From Schauerella fraxinea (GTDB lineage: Bacteria > Pseudomonadota > Gammaproteobacteria > Burkholderiales > Burkholderiaceae_B): a stretch of DNA of 64,000 nt. Shown one piece after another: positions 1 through 7,954 of the stretch (position 1 is its first letter; each line of letters starts with the position of its first letter). The notes beneath the pieces were generated by a model. It had not been told where the DNA came from. It made no database searches and saw only the letters and a list, made by a program, of their open reading frames with translations. A program made the translations under genes and the position numbers. The stretch lies in NCBI GenBank assembly GCA_030849965.1, contig JAVDKL010000001.1, positions 2,834,554-2,898,553 of the forward strand, in the 5' to 3' direction.

Positions 1-2
1 CC

Positions 3-530
3 GACAAGCTCACCTATGCGTCCAGCGGTGTGGGCAACCCGCAGCACTTGAATGGCGAATTGCTGCAATCGCTGGCGGGCATCAAGATGGTTCACGTGCC
101 GTATAAGGGTGCCTCCGCGCAACTGGTGGACGTGGCGTCCGGCAACGTGGATCTCACTTTCGTGAGCCTGGCGGGCGCCTTGCCGTTCATCCAGAGCGGC
201 AAGGTCAAACCGCTCGCGGTCACGTCGGCCAAGCGGGCCTCGTTTGCGCCCGATATCCCGGCCCTGGCCGAGACTCCTGCGCTCAAGACGTATGCACTGG
301 AAAACTGGTTCGGCATCTTCGTGCCGGCCGCCACCCCGGCCGATGTCCAGGAAAAATTGAACGGCGCCATCCGAAGCGCATTGCAGGACGAGAAGCTGGT
401 GGCCGGCCTGCGTGAACTGGGCGGCGAAGCGGCGCCCATGAGTCAGGCCGAATTTCGAACCTTCATCACCGGTCAAACCGCCACATTCGAGAAGATCGTG
501 ACCGACGGCAAGATCACCGCCGAGAACTGA
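3..530 (+). CDS. Bug/TctC-family periplasmic solute receptor, 3' part only
   Basis: C-terminal portion (about 175 residues) of a tripartite tricarboxylate transporter substrate-binding receptor; the start lies upstream of the window. The frame is open from base 3, so the GTG at 30 is only an internal valine. Family signatures seen are the VHVPYKGAS segment, the NVDLTF block where the second lobe begins, the SGKVKPLAVTSAKR segment typical of Bug proteins, and a C-terminal helical region ending ITAEN. Bug proteins bind carboxylates, amino acids or other small ligands in the periplasm. No membrane partner genes are visible. It converges on the ZnuD-like gene, with 17 bases between the two stop codons. 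Confidence 0.93.
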   Translation, partial: DKLTYASSGVGNPQHLNGELLQSLAGIKMVHVPYKGASAQLVDVASGNVDLTFVSLAGALPFIQSGKVKPLAVTSAKRASFAPDIPALAETPALKTYALENWFGIFVPAATPADVQEKLNGAIRSALQDEKLVAGLRELGGEAAPMSQAEFRTFITGQTATFEKIVTDGKITAEN

Positions 531-547
531 TCCCGGCGGCCCTCGGC

Positions 548-2671
548 TTAGAAGCTGCCGCGTATCCCCACCAGTACGGCGCGGCCCGATTGCGGCGCGA
601 TGTCGCGCAGTACCGAGGTCGCGTACCGGATCGTTTCGTTGGTCAGGTTGATCCCCTTCACGTACGCGCGCCACTGCACGCCGCTCGCCTTGAAGCGGTA
701 GCCGCTGGTGGCGTCCAGGCTGGTATAGCTGGCGGTAGACAGATCCTCGTCGGGACGGCGATGCTGCGCAAAAGCGCGGGTGACGCTCACGCCGGCATCG
801 AACGGGCCATACGCATAGTCCAGCCCGGCCCGCAGCCGCAGCGGCGGAATCCGCGGCAGCGGCTGACCCGAATCGCGGTTGCGCGCACGGGTGTAATCGC
901 CCGACAGCAACAGATCCAGGGCGTGCCCACTGCGCTGCAGCACCCGGAAACTGCTCTCGGCCTCGAAGCCGTAGAAGTCAGCGGGCACGCCGCGATACAT
1001 CGCTTCGGGAAGCGCGTCATCGGTGTCGGCTCCCACCACGTCACCGTCGTCGTTGCGATAGCGGCCCGTATTGAGTTCAGCCAGATAGTTGTTGAAGTGG
1101 CTGTAGAACACCCCCACGCTGCCATGATTCGGGCCGTCCTTGAAACGCAATGCCAGATCGGTCGAGAAGGCGCGTTCCTTGTTCAGGTTTTGATCCCCGA
1201 CGAGATATTGTCCGGTCGCTTCATGCGGCCCGTTCGCATACACCTCATAGAACGTCGGCGCGCGTTCGGTATAGGCCGTGGTGGCGGCCAGGGACCAGAT
1301 CGGATCGAGCTTGTACACCGCGCCCAGCGATAGGCTGCCTGCATTGAAGTTGCGCTTCTGCGCATCCGCGAAACGGTCGTTGCCGCCCGCCGAAGGCGAC
1401 AGCCGCGTGAAGTCCATGCGGCCACCGGCGCTCAATGTGAGGCGATCGTTGACCGTCCATTCTTCAAGCAGGAATACTGCACCAGTGTCGGTATCGGTGG
1501 TGGGCACCAAGGCTTCTGAGCCCAACGCCGAGAACTGCGTTTGTCCGAACTGCACGCCGACCACACCCTGCACCGGTCCGAAGTCGCGGTGCCTTGCTTC
1601 GATGCGCGCCTCATAGCCACGATTTTTGAACACGGTGCCCGTCTCGCCGTCGTCGACTTCCTTGTGCTGATAGTCGGTATAGGCAAAGCTGGCCTTGACG
1701 CTTTTGAAGAAGCCGTCGAGATCGTGCAGTTCGCCCGCTGCCCCGAAGCGCTGCGACCGCATCTTGATGCGCACACTGTCCTCCGCCACGGAGCCATAGT
1801 TCGAGTCGTAGCCGCTGTACGACAGGCCACCGTAGCCATGCTCACCCGTCAACGACATGCCCAGGGCACCGCCGCTGTCGCGGCCATCGCTATTGGGCAG
1901 GCGACGGCGCGCCTCGTCGTCTTGCGGATCCTGCGCGCGCAGGCGAGCCGAGCGGGCATCGCCGGGAATGCGCAGATCGTCGGTCGTGCGCCCGAACACA
2001 TCGGCATGAATCGCAAACTTGCCGTCGCCGCCTTCAAGTTGGACGGCACCATCGCGATCGTTGTTGCCGCTGCCGTAGTTGGCGGTGGCCTCGCCATGAA
2101 TGCCATCGATCGGCTCGGTGGGAATGCGATTGTCGATGGAATTGATAACGCCACCGATCGCGTTGCCGCCGTAAAGCAATGCGGCGGGACCGCGCAGCAC
2201 TTCGATCCGATTGGTGGACAGCGGATCCTGCGGCACCGCATGATCGTACGAAAGCGACGAGGCATCGAGCGTACCCACTCCGTTCTGCAGCAACCGAATC
2301 CGGTCCCCATCCAAGCCGCGAATGATGGGCCGACCCACCATCGGGCCGTAGGTACTGGTCCACACACCGGGTACGCCGTTGAGGGTCTCGCCCAAAGTCG
2401 CGGCCCGACGCAGATCGAGATCGCGACCGTCGATGGCCGTGGTCGGCGACGACAGCGCGTCGCTGCCCAAAGGATTGCCGGTAACGATGATCGGCGCCAG
2501 GGCGGTTGCATTGGATGCGTCCGAGGCAGCGGCCGCAGAGGCGGCAACGTTGCTGGTTTGCGCATGCGCCGCGCAGGAGAAAGTGAGTGATAGGGCGAGC
2601 GGCGTGAGAAGTGCCACGCGCGAGCAGCGGCCTTGGGCGCCGCGCAACAATGTGCGGTGATCGATAGACAT
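548..2671 (-). CDS. znuD: ZnuD-like TonB-dependent outer-membrane receptor
   Basis: Predicted outer-membrane TonB-gated receptor of 707 residues. An N-terminal signal sequence ends near CAAHA, followed by a TonB-box-like APIIVTG, a plug domain (GRPIIRGLDGDRIRLLQNG, NRIEVLRGPAALLYGGNAIGG) and a beta-barrel ending in phenylalanine. The stretch DLRIPGDARSARLRA, then LPNS and YGSVAEDSVRIKMRSQR, matches the ZnuD family (zinc or heme-linked receptors of Neisseria and Acinetobacter), which suggests zinc uptake. I chose the ATG at 2671 because it is followed directly by a normal signal peptide; an upstream ATG at 2725 would add 18 unlikely residues. A small secreted His/Cys protein lies upstream, and a Zur-like half-palindrome precedes that gene. 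Zinc as substrate is inferred from family resemblance. Confidence 0.88.
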   Translation of the reverse strand: MSIDHRTLLRGAQGRCSRVALLTPLALSLTFSCAAHAQTSNVAASAAAASDASNATALAPIIVTGNPLGSDALSSPTTAIDGRDLDLRRAATLGETLNGVPGVWTSTYGPMVGRPIIRGLDGDRIRLLQNGVGTLDASSLSYDHAVPQDPLSTNRIEVLRGPAALLYGGNAIGGVINSIDNRIPTEPIDGIHGEATANYGSGNNDRDGAVQLEGGDGKFAIHADVFGRTTDDLRIPGDARSARLRAQDPQDDEARRRLPNSDGRDSGGALGMSLTGEHGYGGLSYSGYDSNYGSVAEDSVRIKMRSQRFGAAGELHDLDGFFKSVKASFAYTDYQHKEVDDGETGTVFKNRGYEARIEARHRDFGPVQGVVGVQFGQTQFSALGSEALVPTTDTDTGAVFLLEEWTVNDRLTLSAGGRMDFTRLSPSAGGNDRFADAQKRNFNAGSLSLGAVYKLDPIWSLAATTAYTERAPTFYEVYANGPHEATGQYLVGDQNLNKERAFSTDLALRFKDGPNHGSVGVFYSHFNNYLAELNTGRYRNDDGDVVGADTDDALPEAMYRGVPADFYGFEAESSFRVLQRSGHALDLLLSGDYTRARNRDSGQPLPRIPPLRLRAGLDYAYGPFDAGVSVTRAFAQHRRPDEDLSTASYTSLDATSGYRFKASGVQWRAYVKGINLTNETIRYATSVLRDIAPQSGRAVLVGIRGSF

Positions 2672-2779
2672 GAGGTCAGCCTGAGTGCGGCCGTACACGG
2701 CCCTACCCTCATTGCGAAAGGGCAACAGGGATCGGTGCGTTACGGCCAGGTCGAATCGGAAGAAGAGAAAACGACGCGC

Positions 2780-3169
2780 TCAGGCGAGCGGGGGTGCACG
2801 CTGCATGTACCAGCGCGTAGCGGCGGTATCGACCGCCACTGCCGGCGATCGGAAGTCGAAAACGATGTGCAGATCGGGGTGAACGAACGCAATATTGCCG
2901 ATCAGGCCATCGCCGAAGGCCTCCCATTGCGCGCACATATCGCAGTGCTCGCTCGGCTGTGGGAGAGAAGGGGTATCGACCGACGACGCCGTCGTGACCG
3001 AGTGAAGATGCGTGGAGGCATGCAGCGTGGCGGCGACCGGTGCACACAGCAGTGTGAACATCGCCCAGACCAACATGACGGCGTGCAAACGCCGGCTTGC
3101 GCGCAAAGGCGAAAACCGGGGCAGCGAGTTGCGATGAATCGGTGAGCGGGCCACGGGGAAAACCTGCAT
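2780..3169 (-). CDS. Small exported His/Cys protein (DUF2946-like)
   Basis: Up to 129 residues. A basic N-terminus is followed by a hydrophobic segment (MLVWAMFTLLCAPVAA) that looks like a signal peptide, a short His-containing stretch (LHASTHLHS), then a conserved-looking HCDMC motif. This resembles DUF2946 proteins, which often sit beside TonB-dependent receptors or metal genes. The gene lies about 110 bases upstream of the ZnuD-like receptor on the same strand and could be cotranscribed. A second protein of the same plan (His-rich, HCxxC) precedes the other TonB receptor at 7.4 kb. The start is uncertain: the signal sequence could begin at the internal methionine of MLVWAM. Metal binding is inferred from composition only. 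Confidence 0.6.
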   Translation of the reverse strand: MQVFPVARSPIHRNSLPRFSPLRASRRLHAVMLVWAMFTLLCAPVAATLHASTHLHSVTTASSVDTPSLPQPSEHCDMCAQWEAFGDGLIGNIAFVHPDLHIVFDFRSPAVAVDTAATRWYMQRAPPLA

Positions 3170-3202
3170 ACGCGCCGAAGAGCGATCGACGCGAGAATCG
3201 CA

Positions 3203-3219
3203 ATGTTATATCAATTCAT
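3203..3219. promoter_or_regulatory. Candidate Zur operator (imperfect palindrome)
   Basis: The sequence ATGTTATatcAATTCAT lies in an AT-rich patch 34 bases upstream of the small His/Cys gene. The left arm is identical to the ATGTTAT half-site known for proteobacterial Zur operators; the right arm matches the expected ATAACAT at only four of seven positions. Its position before a ZnuD-type locus supports zinc-dependent control, but the match is partial. Confidence 0.35.
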
Positions 3220-3379
3220 CAATATCAAACGCGCGAACGACAGGTATCACCGACGCGATTGCGCACCGGCATACCGATGACGGCGATGTTCAGCCGTGAC
3301 CTCGCAGAAAAAACGCATTGTCACTTAGCTAAATGACGATCTGACAATTTCTGACGACATGTCCGGCTGACGGTGCGCG

Positions 3380-3586
3380 TTGCGCGCCGCCATCAAGGCT
3401 TTCACCAGATCGCGCACGATCCGCGACTTCAAGGATGGCGAACGCCTGGTGATCTGCGGGCCCTCGGGATCTGGCAAATCGACGCTCATCCGCTGCGTCA
3501 ATCGCCTGGAGCGCCACGAACAGGCCAGCATCGTGGTCAATGGCGTGGCACTTACAGACGACCTGCGCATAAATTTCCCGGACAGC
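3380..3586 (+). pseudogene. Remnant of a polar amino-acid ABC transporter ATPase (GlnQ/AapP type)
   Basis: A short in-frame piece encodes FKDGERLVICGPSGSGKST followed by LIRCVNRLE, a textbook Walker A region of polar amino-acid ABC ATPases, then IVVNGVALTDDLR. Homology starts abruptly near 3425 and stops near 3570. There is no Q-loop, signature motif or Walker B, and upstream sequence does not resemble the usual N-terminus. About 50 recognisable residues of a normally 240-260 residue protein remain. It lies between the ZnuD-like locus and gudD. I read it as a decayed relic of a deleted transporter operon rather than a functional gene. Confidence 0.75.
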
Positions 3587-3630
3587 TATCGGGTGGGCGT
3601 TCCTGAGCCAAATCGTGCACTGACCGGCGA

Positions 3631-4983
3631 TCAACGCACCAGGCAAGGACGCTTGTCGTCGAACGTCCAATTAGGCACCAGATACTGCATCGCGACGGCG
3701 TCGTCGCGCGCGCCCAGGCCGTGTTCGAGATAAAGGCGATGCGCGCGCTCGACCTGCGCCATGTCGATGTCCACACCCAGGCCGGGGCGCTTGGGCACCT
3801 GCACCATGCCGCCTTCGATCTTCAGCGGGTTCTGCGTGAGGCGCTGCCCATCTTGCCAGATCCAGTGGGTGTCGATCGCCGTGATCTTACCGGGTGCTGC
3901 AGCCGCCACCTGCGTGAACATGGCCAGCGAAATGTCGAAGTGATTGTTCGAATGCGATCCCCAGGTGAGTCCCCAGTCGTGGCACATCTGCGCCACGCGC
4001 ACCGAGCCTTGCATCGTCCAGAAATGCGGATCGGCCAGCGGGATATCAACGGACTGCAGCGTGATGGCGTGGCCCATCTGGCGCCAATCGGTCGCGATCA
4101 TGTTGGTCGCCGTCGGCAGGCCAGTGGCACGCCGAAACTCGGCCATTACTTCGCGGCCGGAATATCCCCCTTCCGCGCCGCAGGGGTCTTCGGCATACGC
4201 CATGATGCCGCCCATATCCTTGCATAAGCGGATCGCATCCTTGAGCAACCAGCCGCCATTGGGATCGAGGGTAATACGGGCTTCGGGGAATGCCTCGTGC
4301 AAGGCGTGGATCGCATCGATTTCTTCTTCGCCGCGCAGCACGCCGCCCTTGAGTTTGAAATCGTTGAAGCCGTAACGCGCGCGCGCGGCATGCGCCAGGG
4401 CGACGATCGCTTCAGGCGTAAGTGCTTTTTCATGGCGCAGGCGAAACCAGTCCGAATCGGCCTCTTCTTCGCTGCGGTAGGCAAGATCGGTCGCGCGGCG
4501 GTCGCCCACGTAAAAAAGATACCCGAGCATTTCGACCGCATCGCGCTGCTGGCCCTCACCCAGCAGTTCGGCCACGGTCACGCCCAGATGCTGGCCCAGC
4601 AGATCGAGCAATGCGGCTTCCAGCGCGGTGACCACGTGCACGGTCGTGCGCAGATCGAAGGTTTGATTGCCACGGCCTGCCGTGTCGCGATCGGCAAAGC
4701 GCGTGCGCACACTGTGCAGCAAACGTTGGTAGGCGCCGATCGATTGATTGACGATCAGGTCACGCGCCTGTTCGAGCGTGGTCCGGATCGCTTCGCCCCC
4801 GGGCACTTCGCCCACGCCGGTGTGACCCGCACTGTCTTTCAGGATGACGATGTTGCGCGTGAAAAACGGACCGTGCGCGCCGCTCAGATTGAGCAGCATG
4901 CTGTCGTGGCCGGCAACGGGGATGACTTGCATGTCCACAACGATGGGCGCTGCGGAATCTGAGGGTGCGGAAACGGCGGTCAT
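3631..4983 (-). CDS. gudD: Glucarate dehydratase
   Basis: Enolase-superfamily enzyme of 450 residues that dehydrates D-glucarate (and L-idarate) to 5-keto-4-deoxy-D-glucarate in the cytoplasm. Family catalytic features are in register: the KLK motif with bases K210 and K212, metal ligands D240, E271 and N294, and catalytic His344 in GSHSNNHFD. These correspond to K205/K207, D235, E266, N289 and H339 of E. coli GudD with a constant offset of five. The length is normal. It is downstream of a Bug receptor gene and a LacI-family repressor gene on the same strand, with an operator between the latter two, so induction by sugar acids through that repressor is likely. The product could be cleaved by the HpcH/HpaI aldolase at 61.6 kb. 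Confidence 0.95.
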   Translation of the reverse strand: MTAVSAPSDSAAPIVVDMQVIPVAGHDSMLLNLSGAHGPFFTRNIVILKDSAGHTGVGEVPGGEAIRTTLEQARDLIVNQSIGAYQRLLHSVRTRFADRDTAGRGNQTFDLRTTVHVVTALEAALLDLLGQHLGVTVAELLGEGQQRDAVEMLGYLFYVGDRRATDLAYRSEEEADSDWFRLRHEKALTPEAIVALAHAARARYGFNDFKLKGGVLRGEEEIDAIHALHEAFPEARITLDPNGGWLLKDAIRLCKDMGGIMAYAEDPCGAEGGYSGREVMAEFRRATGLPTATNMIATDWRQMGHAITLQSVDIPLADPHFWTMQGSVRVAQMCHDWGLTWGSHSNNHFDISLAMFTQVAAAAPGKITAIDTHWIWQDGQRLTQNPLKIEGGMVQVPKRPGLGVDIDMAQVERAHRLYLEHGLGARDDAVAMQYLVPNWTFDDKRPCLVR

Positions 4984-5046
4984 GAGGGTCCTGGTCTACA
5001 AAGTGAATGCGGTACGGCGCGAGCTAACGAGCAGTGGGTGGCCAAT

Positions 5047-5094
5047 CAGTTGGCGGTATCAGTTGGCGGTATCAGTTGGCGGTATCAGTTGGCA
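5047..5094. repeat. 13-bp tandem repeat across the stop codon of a Bug gene
   Basis: Three complete copies of CAGTTGGCGGTAT and a partial fourth (CAGTTGGC) run head to tail. The Bug gene's stop codon (TGA, 5085-5087) lies at the junction of the third and fourth copies, so its last codons and stop are repeated downstream in shifting frames. The array sits in the roughly 100-base gap before gudD. Confidence 0.95.
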
Positions 5095-6046
5095 GTGATG
5101 TTGCCGGTTTCGATCACCGTTTTCCAGCGCGCGAGTTCTTGCGCCTGGAACTTGTCGAACGCTTCCGGCGAGTTGCCGACGATCTCGAAGCCTTGCTCAA
5201 GCAGCTTGGGCTTGACCGACGGATCGTTGACGGCGGCCACAATTTCCTTGTTCAGGCGACTGCGGATCTCGGGCGGCAATCCCTTGGGCGCGGCCACCGC
5301 TTGCCACGAATACACGTCCACGTTCTTCACGCCGGCTTCGGTCATGGTGGGCACATTGGGCAACAGAGGCGATCGCTTGTCGCCCGTGACGGCGAGCGCG
5401 CGCAGCTTGCCAGCCTGGATGTGGCTCAGCACGGCATTGATGTTGGCAAACGAATACTGCACCTGTCCGCCCAGCAGATCGGAGATGGCGGGTGCACCGC
5501 CCTTGTAGGGCACATGTACGCCCTTGGTACCGCTTTGCTGCCAGAAGAGCTCGGCCGTCAGGTGATCGGAAGAGCCGCTGCCGGAGGAGGCGAAGGTTTG
5601 CGAATCGGGTTTCGCACGCGCGTCGGCGAGCAGTGCCTTTACGTCGGTCGCCGTGCCGGCGGGTCCGGCGACCAGTACGTTGGGCGCCTGCACCGCGACC
5701 GTGATGAGATCGAAATCCTTGGTGGGATCGTATTGCAGGTTTTTCTGCAAATGCGGATTGACCACAAACACGGCAAGCGACGACACGAGCAGCGTGTAGC
5801 CGTCGGGCGCGGCGCGCTTGACCTGCGCCGCACCGATGGCGCCCGTGGCACCCGCCTTGTTCTCGATCGGGAACGGCTGACCCATGCGCTCGGTGAGCTT
5901 GGCGCCGATGATGCGGGCGATGTTGTCGGTGGAGCCGCCCGGCGGGAACGGCACCACGATCGTGACGGGACGGTCGGGATAGCTGGCGGCCTGCGCCAAA
6001 GCGCTCAGGCTCAGTGCAGCCACGGCAACAAAGCGTGCAATTTCAT
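5085..6046 (-). CDS. Bug/TctC-family solute receptor, probable frameshift in the signal peptide
   Basis: Mature sequence is a full Bug receptor: YPDRPVTIVVPFPPGGSTDNIAR, VHVPYKGGAPA, AGKLRALAVTGDKRS, and an ending NITAN. It probably binds the glucarate-type acid handled by the downstream gudD. The best start, ATG at 6046 preceded by GGTAGGAGACACC, is out of frame with the body: as written it encodes MKLHALLPWLH and stops. Adding one T after ATGAAATT would give MKFARFVAVAALSLSALAQ, an ideal signal peptide continuing into the body, so one base seems to be missing around 6039-6041. In-frame alternatives (ATG 6098 or 6188) would start inside or beyond the LacI-type operator and give poor signal sequences. 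It is either a mutation or a sequencing error in a short homopolymer. Confidence 0.8.
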
Positions 6047-6082
6047 GGTGTCTCCTACCGATATCGTTTTTTTGAGTCACCC

Positions 6083-6098
6083 ATGTTAGCGCTAACAT
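6083..6098. promoter_or_regulatory. LacI-family operator, perfect 16-bp palindrome
   Basis: ATGTTAGCGCTAACAT is a perfect palindrome with the central CG expected of LacI/GalR-family operators. It lies 37 bases upstream of the Bug start and downstream of the divergence-free LacI-family gene, so the Bug-gudD transcription unit is the likely target. The match to the family consensus (TGTTAGCGCTAACA) is strong; that the neighbouring regulator binds it is inferred from proximity. Confidence 0.85.
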
Positions 6099-6239
6099 CG
6101 TTGTCGTACATCCACCCAAATCTAGTGGATTACCCTTGGTTGAGACGGTGATGAAGCCGAACGGCTGGCATCCTGATGTGGTTGCCAAGGCGCCCTGCTT
6201 GCGCGGGCGAGCGCCACTTCAGCTCGCGCACGGTGTCGA

Positions 6240-7289
6240 TCAGCGCGCGCTGCTGTCCCGATCCACGATCGTGAATCCGACGTCGACCACCCGCTCGGCG
6301 ATCGACTTGCCTTGCGCGGCATCGATGATGAATCGCGCGGCTTGCCCGCCTATTGCATCGCCATCTACGCGCACCGACGACAGGGCAGGATGCAGGCTTC
6401 TCGCAAAATCGAGATCGCCAAATCCGACCACGGCGATCCGGTCTGGAATGGAAACGCCGAGCGCCTGTGCCTCGGTGATCGCCCCCAGCGCCAACATATC
6501 GGAGCTGCAAAACACGGCATCGATATCGGGATGCAGGGTCATGAGTTGTGCGAAGCAGGCGCGGCCGCCGGCGAGCGTGCCGGGCGCCTCGGCAAACACC
6601 ACCGGCACCTCAGCCATGTCCAGCGATCGTGCATGCGACTGAAACGCCGCCGTGCGGCGCTCGGCCCGCACATCGCGCGCCGCAATCACGGCAAACCGGC
6701 GACAGCCCTTTCGAAAAAGAAAATCGCACACCGCCGCGCCCACTTTCTCGTGCGAGAAGCCCACCACCATGTCGATGGGATCATCGGTGAGGTCCCAGGT
6801 TTCGACCACGGGAATACCGGCCGCCTGCAATCGGCGGCGGCCCAGTACAGAGTGCATGACGCCGGTAAGCACGATGCCATCGGGACGCCGCCCGATGATG
6901 GCATCGAGCAGATCGTCTTCGCGGCCTGCTTCGTAGAAGGTTTGCCCTAGCATCAGTTGATAACGCTCGGCCGCCAGGGCCTTGGTCAGCGCCTGCATGC
7001 TCGCCGCGAAGATGGGCCCCGATATCGTGGGTACCACTGCGGCGACCAGACGCGTGCTGGTATTGGCGTTCAAACTTTTGGCGAGCAGATTGGGTACATA
7101 CCCGGTTTGCGCAATCGCAGCCTGCACGCGCAGCAACGTTTCCGCGGCCACCTGATGCGGCATGTTGAGCACGCGCGATACCGTAATCGCCGACACACCG
7201 GCGACTTGCGCCACGTCGTGCGCCGTGACGGCAGTGGATGCGCGCGCAGTGCGGGGCGAAGCCCGCGACGGTTTGTTGAGATCGGCCAT
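6240..7289 (-). CDS. LacI/GntR-family transcriptional repressor of the glucarate locus
   Basis: 349-residue regulator with an N-terminal LacI helix-turn-helix at about residues 22-42 (VTAHDVAQVAGVSAITVSRVLN region) and a hinge helix LAKSLNANTS. A periplasmic-binding-protein-like effector domain follows (VAAVVPTISGPIFA, VFCSSDMLALGAI, IAVVGFGDLDFARSLHPALSSVRVD). It resembles GntR-type gluconate repressors. The ATG at 7289 gives the usual short leader before the HTH; the longer frame to 7409 has no support. It lies upstream of the Bug and gudD genes on the same strand with a perfect operator after it, so it probably represses them and responds to glucarate or a catabolite. The effector is inferred from context. 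Confidence 0.9.
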   Translation of the reverse strand: MADLNKPSRASPRTARASTAVTAHDVAQVAGVSAITVSRVLNMPHQVAAETLLRVQAAIAQTGYVPNLLAKSLNANTSTRLVAAVVPTISGPIFAASMQALTKALAAERYQLMLGQTFYEAGREDDLLDAIIGRRPDGIVLTGVMHSVLGRRRLQAAGIPVVETWDLTDDPIDMVVGFSHEKVGAAVCDFLFRKGCRRFAVIAARDVRAERRTAAFQSHARSLDMAEVPVVFAEAPGTLAGGRACFAQLMTLHPDIDAVFCSSDMLALGAITEAQALGVSIPDRIAVVGFGDLDFARSLHPALSSVRVDGDAIGGQAARFIIDAAQGKSIAERVVDVGFTIVDRDSSAR

Positions 7290-7383
7290 GATGCGAGGAA
7301 AACGAATGACGCATCTTAGCGCGAGGGGCCCCGTGGCAATCCCGTATGGCGACGGCCGAGCTGAAAAGATATACTCGCCGCCG

Positions 7384-7776
7384 ATGACACGGCATGCCTT
7401 GCTTTCCAAACCCTTGATCGGGATGGCCTTATTGGCCCTCCTGTGGGGAATGCTCGCGCCGTCGTTTGCTCAATTCGCACCGCATTCGTCAACGCCCGCT
7501 CGCGTGCTGGTCGAACTCTGCACCCATGCCGGTGTGGAAACCCTCGAAATCGCCGTCTCATCGGACGATCACTCGACGCATTCGGACGCGCACCAAGGGC
7601 AGCACTGCCCATTCTGCCGGCATGCCCATGCCGATCTGGCGATCGTGCCACCCGCATTGCTGTTCACACAGCCCAGCGCCGCGCGGTTTGCGTATCCCCC
7701 GCTTTTCTATCAAGCCCCCGCCAGACTCCATGCCTGGACGGCCGCGCTTGCCCGTGCGCCCCCAAAGCGCGCGTAA
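7384..7776 (+). CDS. DUF2946-like small exported His-rich protein
   Basis: 130-residue protein with an N-terminal signal or anchor (LIGMALLALLWGMLAPSFA), then a His-rich stretch (DDHSTHSDAHQGQHCPFC, then HAHAD) holding an HCPFC motif, and a C-terminal region without recognised domains. This is the DUF2946 plan, commonly found near TonB-dependent receptors and copper or iron genes. It is divergent from the LacI-type repressor and 178 bases upstream of a TonB siderophore receptor. The clustered His and Cys residues suggest periplasmic metal binding, which is inference. The frame is open further upstream, but the ATG at 7384 gives a proper signal sequence. Confidence 0.78.
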   Translation: MTRHALLSKPLIGMALLALLWGMLAPSFAQFAPHSSTPARVLVELCTHAGVETLEIAVSSDDHSTHSDAHQGQHCPFCRHAHADLAIVPPALLFTQPSAARFAYPPLFYQAPARLHAWTAALARAPPKRA

Positions 7777-7954
7777 GACGCCTATCGCGCAGGCGAGCTA
7801 GCCTCGTCGCTCGCTGCCAGGCGCCACACACCGCACGACATCGCTCGGCAATCGCTGCCGTTCATCCGTTTCGCGCCATGCGTCTTCCTGGATTGCATGG
7901 CTGACTGCGCCGCGTCGTCAGCCGCGCTGGGCAGTCACGACCTGTGCACGCATC

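Noticed and set aside
1541-2590. 349-codon plus-strand frame inside the ZnuD-like gene
   Set aside because: It is a shadow of the receptor on the minus strand and shows no domain or signal sequence.
5047-5094. CRISPR-like array at the 13-bp repeats
   Set aside because: Copies are contiguous with no spacers, and no cas genes are present anywhere in the window.
6098-6188. Longer N-terminus for the Bug receptor starting at ATG 6098 or 6188
   Set aside because: These starts would place the LacI-type operator within or next to coding sequence and give an unusual leader; the frameshift explanation from ATG 6046 accounts better for the ribosome site and signal peptide.
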